NCBI RefSeq assembly: GCF_036898095.1
Contig: NC_090745.1
Span: forward strand, 77,279,199-77,343,198
Direction: 5' to 3'
Source: Palaemon carinicauda
Lineage: Eukaryota > Arthropoda > Malacostraca > Decapoda > Palaemonidae
Length of the DNA stretch: 64,000 nt
Part shown: positions 1 through 11,971 of the stretch, one piece after another
How positions within the stretch are numbered: the first letter of the stretch is position 1
Layout: each line of letters opens with the position of its first letter
The notes under the pieces: generated by a model
What the model saw: the letters and a program-made list of their open reading frames with translations, nothing else
What the model was told of the DNA's origin: nothing
Database searches by the model: none
Made by a program: the position numbers and the translations under genes

Positions 1-640
1 TATTTTCTTAAATTTAATGGTGAATCATTGATATAGTAACCGTGGTAATATTTGGTAATACTTGATGCGATTAGGAGTTTTATTTTTTTTATTTAAATCT
101 CCTCCCTTTTAAGATAATGCATTAGTAAACAATGATTCAGATAAACCCCTGCGAAGCTAAAAAATAATATTGAGATTAATATATAATGAACCGAGCAAAT
201 ATGTCAAATTAATAAACAGTAACCGGCTTTGAGTTACGATAAACAAAATGAAGAGATAATTTATTATAAAATGCTCTGATGGTAAAAAAAAAAAAAAAAA
301 AAAATCTAGATTCAGTAGTAAAGCGAATAGTACTCTTTATTACCAAAAAGTAGAATAATCACTAAATGTAAAGTATGGAGGAAATTAGCCGCCAAAGAAA
401 TGTTAGATTTGCCACTTATACTACATACACAATTTTTCAGAGTAAAAATACATTACGGTTTCTGAATATGAAAATAGTAATACAGATAATATTAGCATAT
501 CGATAAAATTAGGTGAACTAAATTGAATTGATAATTCAGTTCAAATAGATATAGCAGCTTTAACAGTATACTCAGAAAGTAATTTGAAGTACAAGAGCCC
601 ATACCTAGATGCAATTCTCATCAAGAGATTTGATTCCAAA
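1..640. other. AT-rich sequence, no gene recognised
   Basis: AT-rich DNA with stops in all frames at short intervals. The only structured item is a poly-A run at 284-304. No transposon domain or RNA gene was recognised. Confidence 0.6.
284..304 (+). repeat. poly-A tract
   Basis: Uninterrupted run of 21 A. It could be a retroelement tail, but no element body was recognised upstream. Confidence 0.9.
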
Positions 641-651
641 TAAACGACCTT

Positions 652-851
652 TCAAGAATTCGCAGATGTTATCCAAAACGACAGATTCACATTATGCAAC
701 GATGCGTGACTCTTGCTAATAAGTTTCGAGTCCTTAAAGGGAAGGTAATAGGTGAAATTTTCATAATCAGAATACCCTATATTAACAATATCATGCCAGG
801 TCATTGGAATAGGCCTACCGCTCCGAATGCCATAGAAATTCTTAGATTTTT
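652..851 (-). CDS. candidate exon, weakly fatty acyl-CoA reductase-like
   Basis: On the minus strand a run without stops extends from about 1015 down to a TGA at 652-654. Inside it, a TTACAG acceptor-like site precedes a block at 851. That block contains S-G-x-x-x-P-M-T-W, a spaced Y-Y-x-P and S-x-S-H-A, an order that recalls the segment after the Rossmann domain of arthropod fatty acyl-CoA reductases (x-SG-x-x-x-P-I-T-W, then YYP). A possible GT donor lies at 689-690. The upstream part of the run has no resemblance I can name and meets the retroelement that begins near 1000. This could equally be chance or a pseudo-exon. No neighbouring exon was found, so the call rests on motif spacing only. 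Confidence 0.2.
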
Positions 852-1370
852 CTGTAATCCAGTATGATACCGAATTAGGTATTCTTGTAAATATTAATGT
901 TGGCTTAAAATAATTTGTCCATTGTCGTTTGCCAACAATATTGGTGTTAAAACTGTGCGTATAAAGGGAGCTTAAGACTGAAAATCGAATCCTATATTCA
1001 ATTGCGATTGTTTCTATCTACTTTTCTATTAGGTGCTTTCAGTTTTAAATTCAGTATGGCAATGAGGAGCTGGTGATTACTACCAATATCTGCACCTCTA
1101 TAGCTTCTTGCAATTCTCAGAGTCCCTTATCTCTTTATTATTGGCTATGTGAGCAATATGAATTTTTCAATTGCCACATGGTGATGTCCATATATATTTG
1201 TGGATTTCCTTGTGCTGGGAAAGAATACCTCCACTGTCAAGATTGTTTGTTGACCAGAAACTTATGAAATATACTCCTTTTACATTTGTAACTTCGCCAA
1301 GACCCACAACACCTATTATATTTTCTATACCTTGATTATTTACCACTGAAGTCACCAATCACAACTTTCC

Positions 1371-1374
<4 letters not shown>

Positions 1375-1457
<83 letters not shown>
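1375..1457. repeat. (CT)n microsatellite
   Basis: About 83 bp of pure CT. It interrupts the EN reading frame on the minus strand, adding an Glu-Arg run after the residues IPE. Confidence 0.97.
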
Positions 1458-1459
<2 letters not shown>

Positions 1460-1690
1460 GATCTGATCTATTACACTCGGCAGTTCTTCAAAGTAATAAT
1501 TTTCACTTTCTTCAGGGGACTCATTTGTTGATGCATAGCAGACTATTATACTCATATTACACTGCTTTGATTTAAACTTTGCAAGTGGCAATTTACTATT
1601 TACACCTCTCCACTCGGTTAAAGCCTTTTCTGCTCTTGGTGTTATCATCATTCTTACCCCTTCTCTTTCAACTCTGTCTGTTCTTCCCGA

Positions 1691-1713
1691 ATATATATTC
1701 TATATATATATAC

Positions 1714-1781
<68 letters not shown>

Positions 1782-1824
1782 GTATATATAATATATATGT
1801 GTATATAATTCATATATATATGTA

Positions 1825-1921
<97 letters not shown>
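1691..1921. repeat. Compound (TA)n/(TG)n microsatellite
   Basis: TA repeats with two internal TG runs near 1749-1768 and 1867-1880. It lies inside the endonuclease pseudogene. Confidence 0.97.
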
Positions 1922-1923
<2 letters not shown>

Positions 1924-2075
1924 CCCTTGTCTAAGGTTTTCTTACCAAGCCTCTTACAACGTGTTTCACTGAGGGCCAAGATATCCAAATCTAAATCATA
2001 TTTCATAAATTCACACTCCACTTGCTGAAACTTCCCGATCTGATTTAGGGTTCTATCAATCCAATTACCAAGCAC

Positions 2076-2900
2076 CCGGCTTCTCTTTCCAATAACTTAC
2101 TAAATAAAAAAAAGGATTCATTAGCTAGATTCACCAAAGGATAGCCTTGTGATGTGCAGTGCCTATCTAACTAAGGCAAGAGACCCCTGCCGATCCATAC
2201 TAGTTCATGCAAGATCATCCGCCAGGCATCAGGAGTAGAAACCGAAGAGACAGTTTGTTTATCGCCTTAAGCCCATTTAGACACCATGCTGCCAGTGCCT
2301 TCCTCTAGATTTAGAGGGGGCCTTCATTTCTTCCACCCCCAAAAGCAACTCATCCAGGTTGCTCAACCATTGGCAAACATGGAATGCTAAGATATACCGC
2401 CTAGCACAGACCAAGAAATACCTTAATCCAACTTAACACTGATACATCAAGTAAAGATCCATTTCCTATCAAAACGAAATAAAGACATAATTATATATGG
2501 TTGATAAATGGACACTGGCACCACATCGGCCACACTCTAGATGTAGACACTGCAGTCTAAATCATGGAATAGTCAAATCGATCATCTGTATCCGGTCCTC
2601 GTCATAGCCATAAAAATCATCAATCCTTCCAGAATGATACCAACCCATAATCACTATGAGAGCAAAGGTCGTTATCATGCGTGTCAATCTGTCAGCACAA
2701 GCCTTTCCAAATCCGTAATCGTGTCCGTTCCAGTTTGTTCACCACAATCAACTTTCACAGGAGAAGAGATAATAACTGCTCTCACTCTATTGCACAGTGT
2801 GGTTGTTGAAAGAGTTACGTTTTTAACTATGAAATCCCTTACCTAAATTAAGATCAATGTGCTTCGGAGTCCAATCGAGTTTACTAACAAAAACAAAAAA
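2076..2900 (-). other. Possible 5' untranslated part of the EN-bearing LINE
   Basis: More GC-rich than its surroundings and directly upstream (minus strand) of the EN start at 2075. I see no open frame with a recognisable product; a 70-codon frame at 2634-2846 (+) has no familiar motif. Position suggests retroelement leader sequence, but no second copy in the window confirms it. Confidence 0.3.
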
Positions 2901-4000
2901 ATTCATATAACATATTGCATGCATTGAAGAGCACAAATTGACAATAACCAGGCTACTTATAATGATATTAGGATTCAGCACCCATGAGTAATGTAAAAGT
3001 TACTAACTATATAGAAATAATAGCAAATAACCGAGCATATATCTCGTATTATCAAATATTTCTCTAAGGATGGCAATTAAAATGACAACCTAAAATTATA
3101 ATGAACTATCCAGGCGTTGGAAATAAATCTGTCATGGTTTCGAAAAGAGCTATAGATTCACGTAGAAGTATCATCAGAATAGTGGCTTGGCGGACTGGGA
3201 TACGAAAAATCAAACCTACTTTGCAGATAAACGTATAAATCTGCAGTTGCTTGCATAGCCAGTCTCAAACTAATGACTTTGGGAAAATAATATAAATACA
3301 CAAAAACGTAAAAATGGTAATAGTTGGAACGAAGAAAAAATAATGTAACAATATATTTACCTTAGCTATTCCAATATTAGATGAAGTAAGCATTTGTCCT
3401 CAACATTTCTATAAACGAAAAATAAAATGATGACTAAGCAGTGAAACAATAAAAGTATTGATTTTGATAATTTCTGAAACAAATACATCAGAGATGTCTG
3501 AAAATGGTACTGCAAAGCTGAAACGATAATACCGAGAAAAAAAAAGTCCCAAATTTTCTTTTTCTTTACCTCAAGTCTCTACTCAAGTGCCAGCTGCAGT
3601 AAAATGGGGTCTCAGACGTAATCATATATAGATGAGAGAGAGAGAGACTCACGCAACGTACGAAAAGGAAGACAGAAAGTTAATTTATTTAGCCTTCAAA
3701 TCGAATTTTAAATATGATGAATGATAGAGAATTAGTTTGTGTAGGTTATGTAAAAATCACATAATTATATGATATACATTTTATTCAAAAATATATATGA
3801 ATATAACCTAAGTAATTACCGATATAACATGTAAATCTCGTTTTCTCTGGTCAACTGAATTAGTAGATAAAAGAATAATCCACAAGAAAAGCATAGATAC
3901 AAATTAATAAAAATTGAATTGAGCTTCTTTCAAAAAAAAAAAAAAAAAAAAAAGACATCTAGAAAAGATTGTACAAAGTCATCTATGTGGATAACGAAAA
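2901..4000. other. AT-rich sequence, no gene recognised
   Basis: Nothing recognisable except a short GA run near 3634-3648 and a poly-A run at 3932-3953. Confidence 0.6.
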
Positions 4001-4186
4001 AACGTTGTCAAAATGGATGACACTAAATACATTACACATTAAAAACTGAGATAAGAAAATGAGAAAAGGTGAACATAAATATAAGTAGAAAAGGTAATAT
4101 AAGGAAAGTAGAGGTGCGTGCAACCTCAATAGAATAGTGAGAATTGAGCTAATAAGTGTTGAAAAAAAGTACAATGAAAACTTGAA

Positions 4187-4235
<49 letters not shown>

Positions 4236-5070
4236 AAAAGGAGAATTACATGAGAAAAATAACCAAGGTTAAAAGGAAGAGGACAAAAAAAAAAACAATT
4301 AATTTCAAAGCTTAAAAAATCTTTAATTGGTATCAAAGAAACATTGACTAACATAAAATGTATTCCACCATAGAAACTGAAGGAAGAATACCATTAAGAT
4401 ATAAAGTCTGGATGTGATAAAACAAGAGAAACGTGACTGATGACAATGCGAAGGGAGGCTGGATCTGAGAATTGCGTCAAGCTCAGAGAGGTGACAAAGG
4501 AAAGAGATAAATAGCGTGAATTCATTGAGGCACTGTGGATTCCGAAAGTGCCAGAGAATTAACATAAGATAAGATAAGACAAGGCAAAACAAACACAAAT
4601 AAAGATTTGTGATATACTGTATAAGGGAGATGAAATGAAATATTTTGAAAAAGACGAGGTTATTAGAGAGGTAAATCAAGTAGGAACGCAGTGAAACTAA
4701 CAGAGAAAAATCTAACATGAACAAAATAGAAGACAATAATAAAACAACAGAAAATATGAAGTAATAAATATCCTGGAAAACAAATTCATAACAAGCAACG
4801 TTAAGAGTATAAAAAATGGCAAAGAACGATTGCTATGTAGTAATGGAATAGTATAAAGAAAATGTATATGAAAAGGGAGCAAAAGATAAAAGTCCTTAAA
4901 ACACAAGATAGTGCAAACATATCTGTAACCGAAAGAATAAAGACAAAAAAGAAAGACCAATAAAAGAAAATAAGAAACTGGCAATATAGAAAACCTATAG
5001 AGTAAAAAATTTGAGGGAAGTCCAGGGATAGGAAAGTTCTTTCACTTTTAAGTTTATCCTCCACACGTGT
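4000..5070 (+). other. Purine-biased tract
   Basis: For about 1 kb the plus strand is dominated by A and G, with repeated GAGA, AAAGA and AAGATAAG words. The (GA)n run at 4189-4231 is its extreme. The minus strand therefore has long open frames rich in Phe, Leu, Ser and Tyr that resemble membrane proteins but have no motif I recognise; I treat them as composition artefacts. Confidence 0.5.
4189..4231. repeat. (GA)n microsatellite
   Basis: About 43 bp of pure AG repeat within the purine-biased tract. Confidence 0.95.
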
Positions 5071-5298
5071 AAATATTTACTGTAACCACAAAAATGGAAG
5101 TCTTTCCTCACAAGGAAACAAAATATAGAATGCAAAACCGTTTTTATCTTAACACAGCTGTAGTAATGTAAATAATGAATTCATCAAAAGGGGCATTGCC
5201 AAGGGGAGTTATCCTAACTGGTTTGAAAAAGCAAATTTAGTATTGGGTTATCTTTGAGCATCCTTGCTGTCATTATGTTCAATATCCATCTACCTATG

Positions 5299-5415
<117 letters not shown>

Positions 5416-5424
5416 TGTGTGTGT

Positions 5425-5700
5425 ATAAATGTTTGAAGGCAGCTCATGAATGGCAGAGTAAAGGAACAGTGACTCTGCCCTATCAAGCAGGGCAATGCAC
5501 TAGAGACTGACCATATACACATATGATCAGCGCCCAAGCCCCCTCTCCACCCAAGCTAGAACCAAGGAAGGCCAGGCAATACCTGCTGATGACTCAGCAA
5601 ATAGGCCTATAGGCTTCTACCAAACGCCCTATCCTTTGCTTACAAAGATGGTGAGGTTGCAGTGACCAAAGGAACTGCTAGTTTGATTGATTGATTGATT
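5425..5700 (+). repeat. Decapod interspersed repeat (SINE-like)
   Basis: A GC-richer block with phrases such as GACTGACCATATACACAT, CCAAGCCCCCTCTCCACC and TGGTGAGGTTGCAGTGACC. I recall these from many decapod genomic sequences, where the repeat runs on into a tRNA-like end in minus orientation. Here that end is replaced by a short GATT repeat at about 5684-5705. Family identity is from recall only. Confidence 0.55.
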
Positions 5701-6127
5701 CATTCATTATAAGTTATCTGGCATATAATCAATATTTATCATTGTGTGTTATAAACCAATGTACCTTATACGTCCTGACATTTCCATACATTTTAAATCA
5801 AATAAACTTTGTTTAAACGTTATTTTATCGAATAATAACTATTTTATGACTTACAATTCCTAGAAAATAGAATCCTCGATTCAGATGAACGTTTATATTT
5901 CAATTTTCCAAAGGTATTTACGTGGGAAATTAAAGTTAGACTTAACTACTGTATATTGCAGGCTCTAATTTCTTAGTGAATTCTCTTTTGCATACATCAT
6001 ATCAAATGTTTTCTAAATTTTTGTTTTGTTTTTCTAGTTTGTAATGCACGCAAAATTCTTCAACGGAAATACTGATTATACAACAAAAACGCAGCTATTT
6101 ATAGTGTACTGCAGTACAAAGGCCTCA

Positions 6128-6330
6128 GACATGTATTTATCTATTTATGGTGTTTGGCCAGTTTTTATCACCAAGCTGGCCACTGCAATTTGGTGATGGT
6201 AGTAAACTTTGGTCTGATCGCTTACAGCAAACCAATATAGTATGAGTGTCCCTGACTAGCACAGCTTTGTTGATCATGGCGACACGCAAACCCCTCAACA
6301 TTAAGGTATCCCCACTCAGAAAGAGACTGA
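6128..6330 (+). repeat. Putative decapod interspersed repeat
   Basis: Contains TTTTTATCACCAAGCTGGCC, CAGCACAGCTTTG-like text and AAGGTATCCCCACTCAGAAA, which I associate with a repeat seen around shrimp genes. No second copy in this window, so the call is by recall only. Confidence 0.4.
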
Positions 6331-7097
6331 TTATAACGACTCTTGAAATACCATTTCGTCTTTTATAATTATGAATATTGTCATAATTATGATTTTTGCC
6401 GTAAATTGTTTTATTAATTTCCTATTGTAATATTGATACTGTTTAGATAAATCTGTCATATCAGGAATAAATATATTTCCATTGGGCATAGGGTTATTTA
6501 ACCGGAAATTTCATTGTTTTTTTTTCTACTAAACATAATCAAACACAGATAAAGAATTCATTGAAGTAAACTATCTTTATCCTAAGCTTAGCGTAAGTAT
6601 GTCCTGGATTAGTAATTTATCACTTGAATTAACAATTTCTGAGAGGTTTCTTTTTACTGTAATTTCTTATTTTAGGTCACGTTCTGTACAGTTAGATGCA
6701 CAAGTATATATCAGTCATTAAGACAACAATTATTTATCATCAACCCTTAGATCTTGAATATATTTATTTTCGGACCATCTATTAAATTCTGTATGCTTGT
6801 TTGTAGAATTAATCGTTCCAGACACAGCTTCCATACTTCTGGCTTTGCTTCTGTGTTTTCCGAAACAGTTATATACCTCTTCCAAATAATTAAAGTCAGG
6901 GGCACTTTGCCCCACTACCAGTGATGTTATCAACTGAAGCTAGATTGAGGATGTTCAACTGTTAATATAATGGCTTATTCTGCGGTTACACATATAACGC
7001 TGACGTCAACTCGAATCCTTCACGAATTTTCTTTGGGGAATCCGTGGTGATATCGTATACATTGGAATATGTGAATTCAATTACCTCATTTGCTCTG

Positions 7098-7100
<3 letters not shown>
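6330..7100. other. AT-rich sequence, no gene recognised
   Basis: No conserved domain, RNA gene or repeat was recognised. A minus-strand 67-codon frame at 6730-6933 has no familiar motif. Confidence 0.55.

Positions 7101-7182
<82 letters not shown>
7101..7182. repeat. (AAT)n microsatellite
   Basis: About 82 bp of pure AAT. It directly follows the text GCTCTGGGT, which resembles the edge of the decapod repeat seen at 10980-10990. Confidence 0.97.
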
Positions 7183-7455
7183 TGTTGATTACACTGAAAT
7201 TCCTTCAATAAAAAAGTCCTTATCCATTGTTAGGATTCATCTTTCCAAAATAACCTCCTATGAAAACAGTAAACAATCCATTTATAGTCATCAAGAACTG
7301 TCATTAATCATTAATGGATTACAGCTAGCTTTAATGAAGTGGCCAAAGATAATTACATAACATAATTTTCCGGTTGTTAAATGCAATTACTTCACAGACC
7401 CAAATTTGAAACTATTTCTCTTTTTTGGGGGGGGGACAGAACATTAAGCGGTTTC

Positions 7456-7458
<3 letters not shown>

Positions 7459-7508
<50 letters not shown>
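7459..7508. repeat. (GA)n microsatellite
   Basis: 50 bp of pure GA repeat. Confidence 0.97.
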
Positions 7509-7512
<4 letters not shown>

Positions 7513-7961
7513 ATTCAGTTCCTTTGAATATTATTCAAGTGATTAGTGCAAATTTTACAACGTTTTACTAAAAACTTCCCAGATTTTTATTAAAAAAGAA
7601 TTATCAAAGAGACTGTCCAACATAATACAATGGATCATGACTCAAATAGCAGTACAGAAGGACAAAGAAGACCTTTCCGTTCTCCTTCACGAGACATGAT
7701 TCCATAGTATTCCCGTAGAGTTTGGAATAGTTGAATTTTCACCGTGTTAGTTTCCCTAGTAATCAATTCGTTGCAAGCAAAACATGAACAAACTGTCCAA
7801 AAACCTTTTTTCAAGTAGAAGAGGGTTACTATTTTTTTTTTTTTTTTTTAAATCAAAGGTTTCTCCTGGAGGCTTCCTCTTTATTCTTTAGCACCTTATT
7901 TCCGAAATTATTTTGATTGCATTGCAACATTATACACGGACAGGAATATATTTAAATCTGT

Positions 7962-8108
7962 ATATATATATATATATATATATATTTGTGTGTGTATATG
8001 TATAAATATACTGTATATATATATATATATATATATATTTATTTATATATATATGAATATATGTATATATATATATATATATATATAAGTATATGTATAT
8101 ATGTACAC

Positions 8109-8140
<32 letters not shown>

Positions 8141-8429
8141 GTATGTATATATATATATATATATATATTTGCAAATTTATATATATATAAATATATATAT
8201 ATATTTATATATATAAGTGTGTATATATATATATATATGTATAAATATACTGTATACATATATATATATGTATATATGTATACATATATATATATATATA
8301 TATTTATTTATATGTACATATATATATACAGTATATATATATATATATATATATACATATATGTATATATATATTTATATATATATATATATATATATAT
8401 TCATAATATATACATATATATATGTGTGC

Positions 8430-8462
<33 letters not shown>

Positions 8463-8538
8463 GTTATATGTACATATATATGCATATATGTAAATATATA
8501 TAGACATATATATATATATATATATATATAATACGCAC

Positions 8539-8575
<37 letters not shown>

Positions 8576-8601
8576 TATATAATATGCATATATATATATA
8601 C

Positions 8602-8635
<34 letters not shown>

Positions 8636-8698
8636 CGATATACAGATATATACAGATATATAGATATATATAATATAATATGTATATACATGTGTATA

Positions 8699-8731
<33 letters not shown>

Positions 8732-8732
8732 T
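7962..8732. repeat. Long (TA)n-rich array
   Basis: About 770 bp of TA repeat broken by short TGTA, CATA and CAGTA interruptions. It is the longest simple repeat in the window and gives Tyr-Ile-rich open frames on both strands that are not genes. Confidence 0.97.
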
Positions 8733-8943
8733 TATAAACATTGACTTTTGGGCAATCTTGATAACAAACAAATAAGCATTGTTATTGTTGTTTTCTTATT
8801 GTTGTTCGTTTTGCTAAAAATTCAGATAATTTTTATTTTATCTAAATAATTGTTTCTAGTCAGCACTTTATTTAGAAATAGAATCCGTTACTGGTCACAG
8901 AAGTAGCCAAAAAAAAAAAATGATAAAAGAAGGCTTTGCATAT

Positions 8944-8951
8944 GTTGTCAA
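8944..8951 (+). repeat. Target-site duplication, left copy
   Basis: GTTGTCAA directly before the left terminal inverted repeat, repeated exactly at 9764-9771. Eight bp is the hAT-typical length. Confidence 0.9.
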
Positions 8952-9763
8952 CAGGGCTGGGGAGCCTGAGTCGGAGTCGAGGCCAATTTATGGACTAAAG
9001 GAGTCGGGGTCAGAGTCGGTAAAATTCCACCGACTCCGACTCCGACTCCGACTCCGACTCCTCAAAAATGAAATTTTTTGCGCTGGAGAAATATTCTCTT
9101 TTGGTATCCTAAGTCATATTTTTTCAAAGTCGCTCAAAAAACGTTTCATATTACCCCTGTTTTCTTTAACACCCTCTCGAATAAAGGTAGTCACTGGGAA
9201 ATACATATAGCTCCTGCCATCTCTCGTTCATAAGCCAAACCAAAACAATAATATTATACATGCGATCAGCTGTTCTCTCCACGCACGATTCTCTGGACAT
9301 TAAAGTTTATTTCATGATTAACTCTTCATTTAATCACCATAAGCCATTTAATAAGTAGGAGTTGTTACTGATTCATTATTTTATGCATCACGTATATGAA
9401 TAATCTTAGAATTAAGTCATTATCTATATATAAACATCGTGAATGACGGGTGTTTAGATTATAGTTTCGTGTAGCCTGGGAAAAGCTGAATCCAAGAAAT
9501 TACGTGAAATGTTTTCAATAAAACAATTACTTACTAGGCTAGTAGGCTGTATTGTTATGTATCCAATTCCCATGATAATGAATATTAGTCATGCCCTGTT
9601 AATCAGATGACCAAATAAAAACTATTTTATAGGAAATATATATCGAAGAAATTAAGGCAAAACCTTATTTTTTTTAATAGGAGTCGGAGTCGGAGTCGGT
9701 TCTAAAAAATTATAGGAGTCAGAGTCGGAGTCGGATGTTCAGAGTCCCGACTCCCCAGCCCTG
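8952..9763. mobile_element. Non-autonomous hAT-type MITE, complete
   Basis: 812 bp bounded by perfect 13-bp terminal inverted repeats (CAGGGCTGGGGAG at the left, its complement at the right) and an exact 8-bp target duplication. Subterminal regions carry runs of the hexamer GGAGTC/GACTCC in opposite orientations (near 8968-9062 and 9681-9736), a pattern I know from hAT-related MITEs in other animals. The interior is AT-rich with no transposase, so it needs a hAT transposase supplied in trans. It sits inside the FLYWCH finger of the surrounding pseudogene, so it inserted after that copy arrived. The exact duplication and ends suggest a fairly young insertion. Confidence 0.9.
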
Positions 9764-9771
9764 GTTGTCAA
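9764..9771 (+). repeat. Target-site duplication, right copy
   Basis: GTTGTCAA directly after the right terminal inverted repeat, identical to 8944-8951. Confidence 0.9.
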
Positions 9772-10475
9772 CATGTAAAAAGAGAATCTTTATATTGGAG
9801 ATGTGAAAAATGGGATTCTTGCAGTGCCAGTATTATTACTTGTTACAATAAGATTCAGAAAATCTTAAATAACCATTAACATCTGCCAGATGCAGCTGTT
9901 CCCTGAAAGTTAAAGGAAGCACGAAAGAATGAATTTGGAAGTGTTAAGAAATAAATATATTAAGTGATAGCACATATAACTGTGTGACACTTAGAAAACA
10001 GTTTATATTTAATTCAACCAGTATTTATGGCAAAAGTCCAAAGCCTTGATGTACAAGGCTGGTATAGATGTCCGGAAAATGCTCTCATAGTAAAACAAAT
10101 ATAAACATTAACTTTTGTTCCACCACTGAATGTTCCTGATGCATTTAGAGTTTTTATGCTATCAATAAACCAAGAAACAGATGAAGTTTTGTGTGTGTTC
10201 TTAGAATATTTGAAGTGCCCTGGCTTTGTATCATTCAACGAAGGTGGCGTAGACGTCCAGCATTCAATATTGAAAAGTGGAATGTAAACTACAGAATCAA
10301 GTTTGTCTTTCTAGTGATCAATAATTCTCTGGAAGGATAGCATCAAACTTTCGATAAAAGAGTTGATGTAACTTGCCCAACCATCAAAAAGCAAGTGAGA
10401 AAAATTTAGCTTGAACATGCCAATATGGGAATGATCCTCGAACAAATGAGAGACTAAAGTTCGTACCATTTATGA

Positions 10476-10792
10476 TAAAAGTACAGGTTAAGCGCATTAT
10501 TTGTATCTTAATAAATATCCTGTTTTTGTTGCATGCTTTATATACTATTATTATATATTTTATTAATAGATCATACATTTTCTCGTAAATAAATGTTCTC
10601 ACCCATCTTTCAGCTTATTCGTCTGTAGGCATTCAGTCCATACACGGATGAGTCAGTGGAATTTCGGAAGTTGACATTTTTGTAAATGCTTTTCAGTTGA
10701 GTATATTGAAATAAGTCTCTATTTTAGTTTATACATGGCTGGTCTATCTGAATATTGTTACAGATCTTAGAATATTTAATTTCTTTTATGAA

Positions 10793-10796
<4 letters not shown>
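10476..10796. other. AT-rich sequence, no gene recognised
   Basis: Follows the FLYWCH/MULE pseudogene. No domain was recognised. Confidence 0.5.
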
Positions 10797-10875
<79 letters not shown>

Positions 10876-10884
10876 ATATATATG
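10797..10884. repeat. (TA)n microsatellite
   Basis: TA tract of about 88 bp with a few interruptions. Confidence 0.95.
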
Positions 10885-10891
10885 TAGGTTT

Positions 10892-10990
10892 TTTCTATTC
10901 CATTATTTCGTTTCGTCACTGGGATATCTTCCCTGTCAAAGCCCTTGGAATTGTAGTAATCTGCTTTTCTAACCCAGGTGTTAGCTTGGG
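10892..10990 (-). repeat. Terminal fragment of decapod interspersed repeat
   Basis: Shares the order of words with the end of the repeat at 26186-26804: a CACTGGG/ATAT-TTCCCTG block, then GCCCTTGG, then GCTTTTC-AACC and a GCTTGG edge. It is bounded by an AAT tract on the same side where the 26-kb copy meets TA and the inverted 43-kb copy meets TTA. Confidence 0.6.
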
Positions 10991-11532
<542 letters not shown>

Positions 11533-11544
11533 ATGATAATAATG

Positions 11545-11616
<72 letters not shown>
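11533..11616. repeat. (AAT)n microsatellite at a LINE 3' end
   Basis: 84 bp of AAT continuing directly from the LINE tail. Confidence 0.95.
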
Positions 11617-11620
<4 letters not shown>

Positions 11621-11639
11621 GAGCGATCAGAGATTTCTG

Positions 11640-11920
11640 AGCTCTGCTAAAGGTTAATGGAGTCGTCCATGGCCTAAGATCTATCTATGGTGGAAATTTC
11701 GTAAAAATCCATCAGTTTGTTTTGACTTTATCTTTAAACTGGCGAAATATGCCAATCCGGACCCGGATCATCTGCAAAATTGAATGGTGTCCATAACTTA
11801 CGATCTACATGTGGTGGAAATTTCGTCAAAATCTGTTCATAGTTTTAACATAATCCTGTCCACAGCCACACAGACAAACAAATAAATAAACAAATAAACT
11901 GACTCGATTTTATAACCTCC

Positions 11921-11971
<51 letters not shown>

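Larger units (their letters stand above)
961..2075 (-). pseudogene. Non-LTR retrotransposon endonuclease (CFDP2/RTE-like), 5' half only
   Basis: Read on the minus strand, 2075-1922 encodes a start like the EN domain of RTE/CFDP2-type elements ([17 protein letters not shown], then DILALSETR with the catalytic Glu of the EN family). It continues at 1651-1460 with IIVCYASTNESPEE, then at about 1358-1167 with a segment ending WTSPCGN. Together these are the N-terminal, middle and C-terminal parts of an apurinic-type endonuclease that nicks target DNA. The frame is broken by a TA/TG tract (1691-1921) and a CT tract (1375-1457), each sitting where EN residues should be. No reverse transcriptase follows on this side, so the copy is 3'-truncated. 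The segment 1010-1290 is closely similar to 33411-33697, another minus-strand EN fragment in this window. Clade assignment is from recall of the family. Confidence 0.75.
8920..10475 (+). pseudogene. FLYWCH/MULE-type protein pseudogene, split by a MITE
   Basis: Before the MITE, 8920-8951 encodes a short block with GFAYVVN. After it, 9772-9900 encodes SLYWRCEKWDSCSASIIT and then NNH-x-HLPDA. This is the F/Y-LYW-C-C-H-x-H pattern of a FLYWCH zinc finger. At about 10024-10475 come FVPPLNVPDAFRVF, EVLCVFLEY, RRRPAFNIEKWN, a NNSLEG-stop-H box (NNSxEGWH in intact relatives, TGG changed to TAG) and TCPTIKKQVRKI. These match the C-terminal half of FLYWCH proteins derived from MULE-type transposases, as I recall the family. 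The central catalytic part is absent and there are several stops and frameshifts, so this is a dead copy. FLYWCH fingers bind DNA; intact relatives are transposases or domesticated genes. Confidence 0.65.

Noticed and set aside
4323..5064. Overlapping minus-strand frames of 87-137 codons that look like membrane proteins
   Set aside because: They result from the pyrimidine bias of the minus strand; no motif, no conserved start, and they overlap each other in different frames.
7930..8771. Many open frames of 60-155 codons encoding Tyr-Ile repeats on both strands
   Set aside because: They are direct translations of (TA)n with CATA and TGTA interruptions. The same happens in every TA tract of the window.
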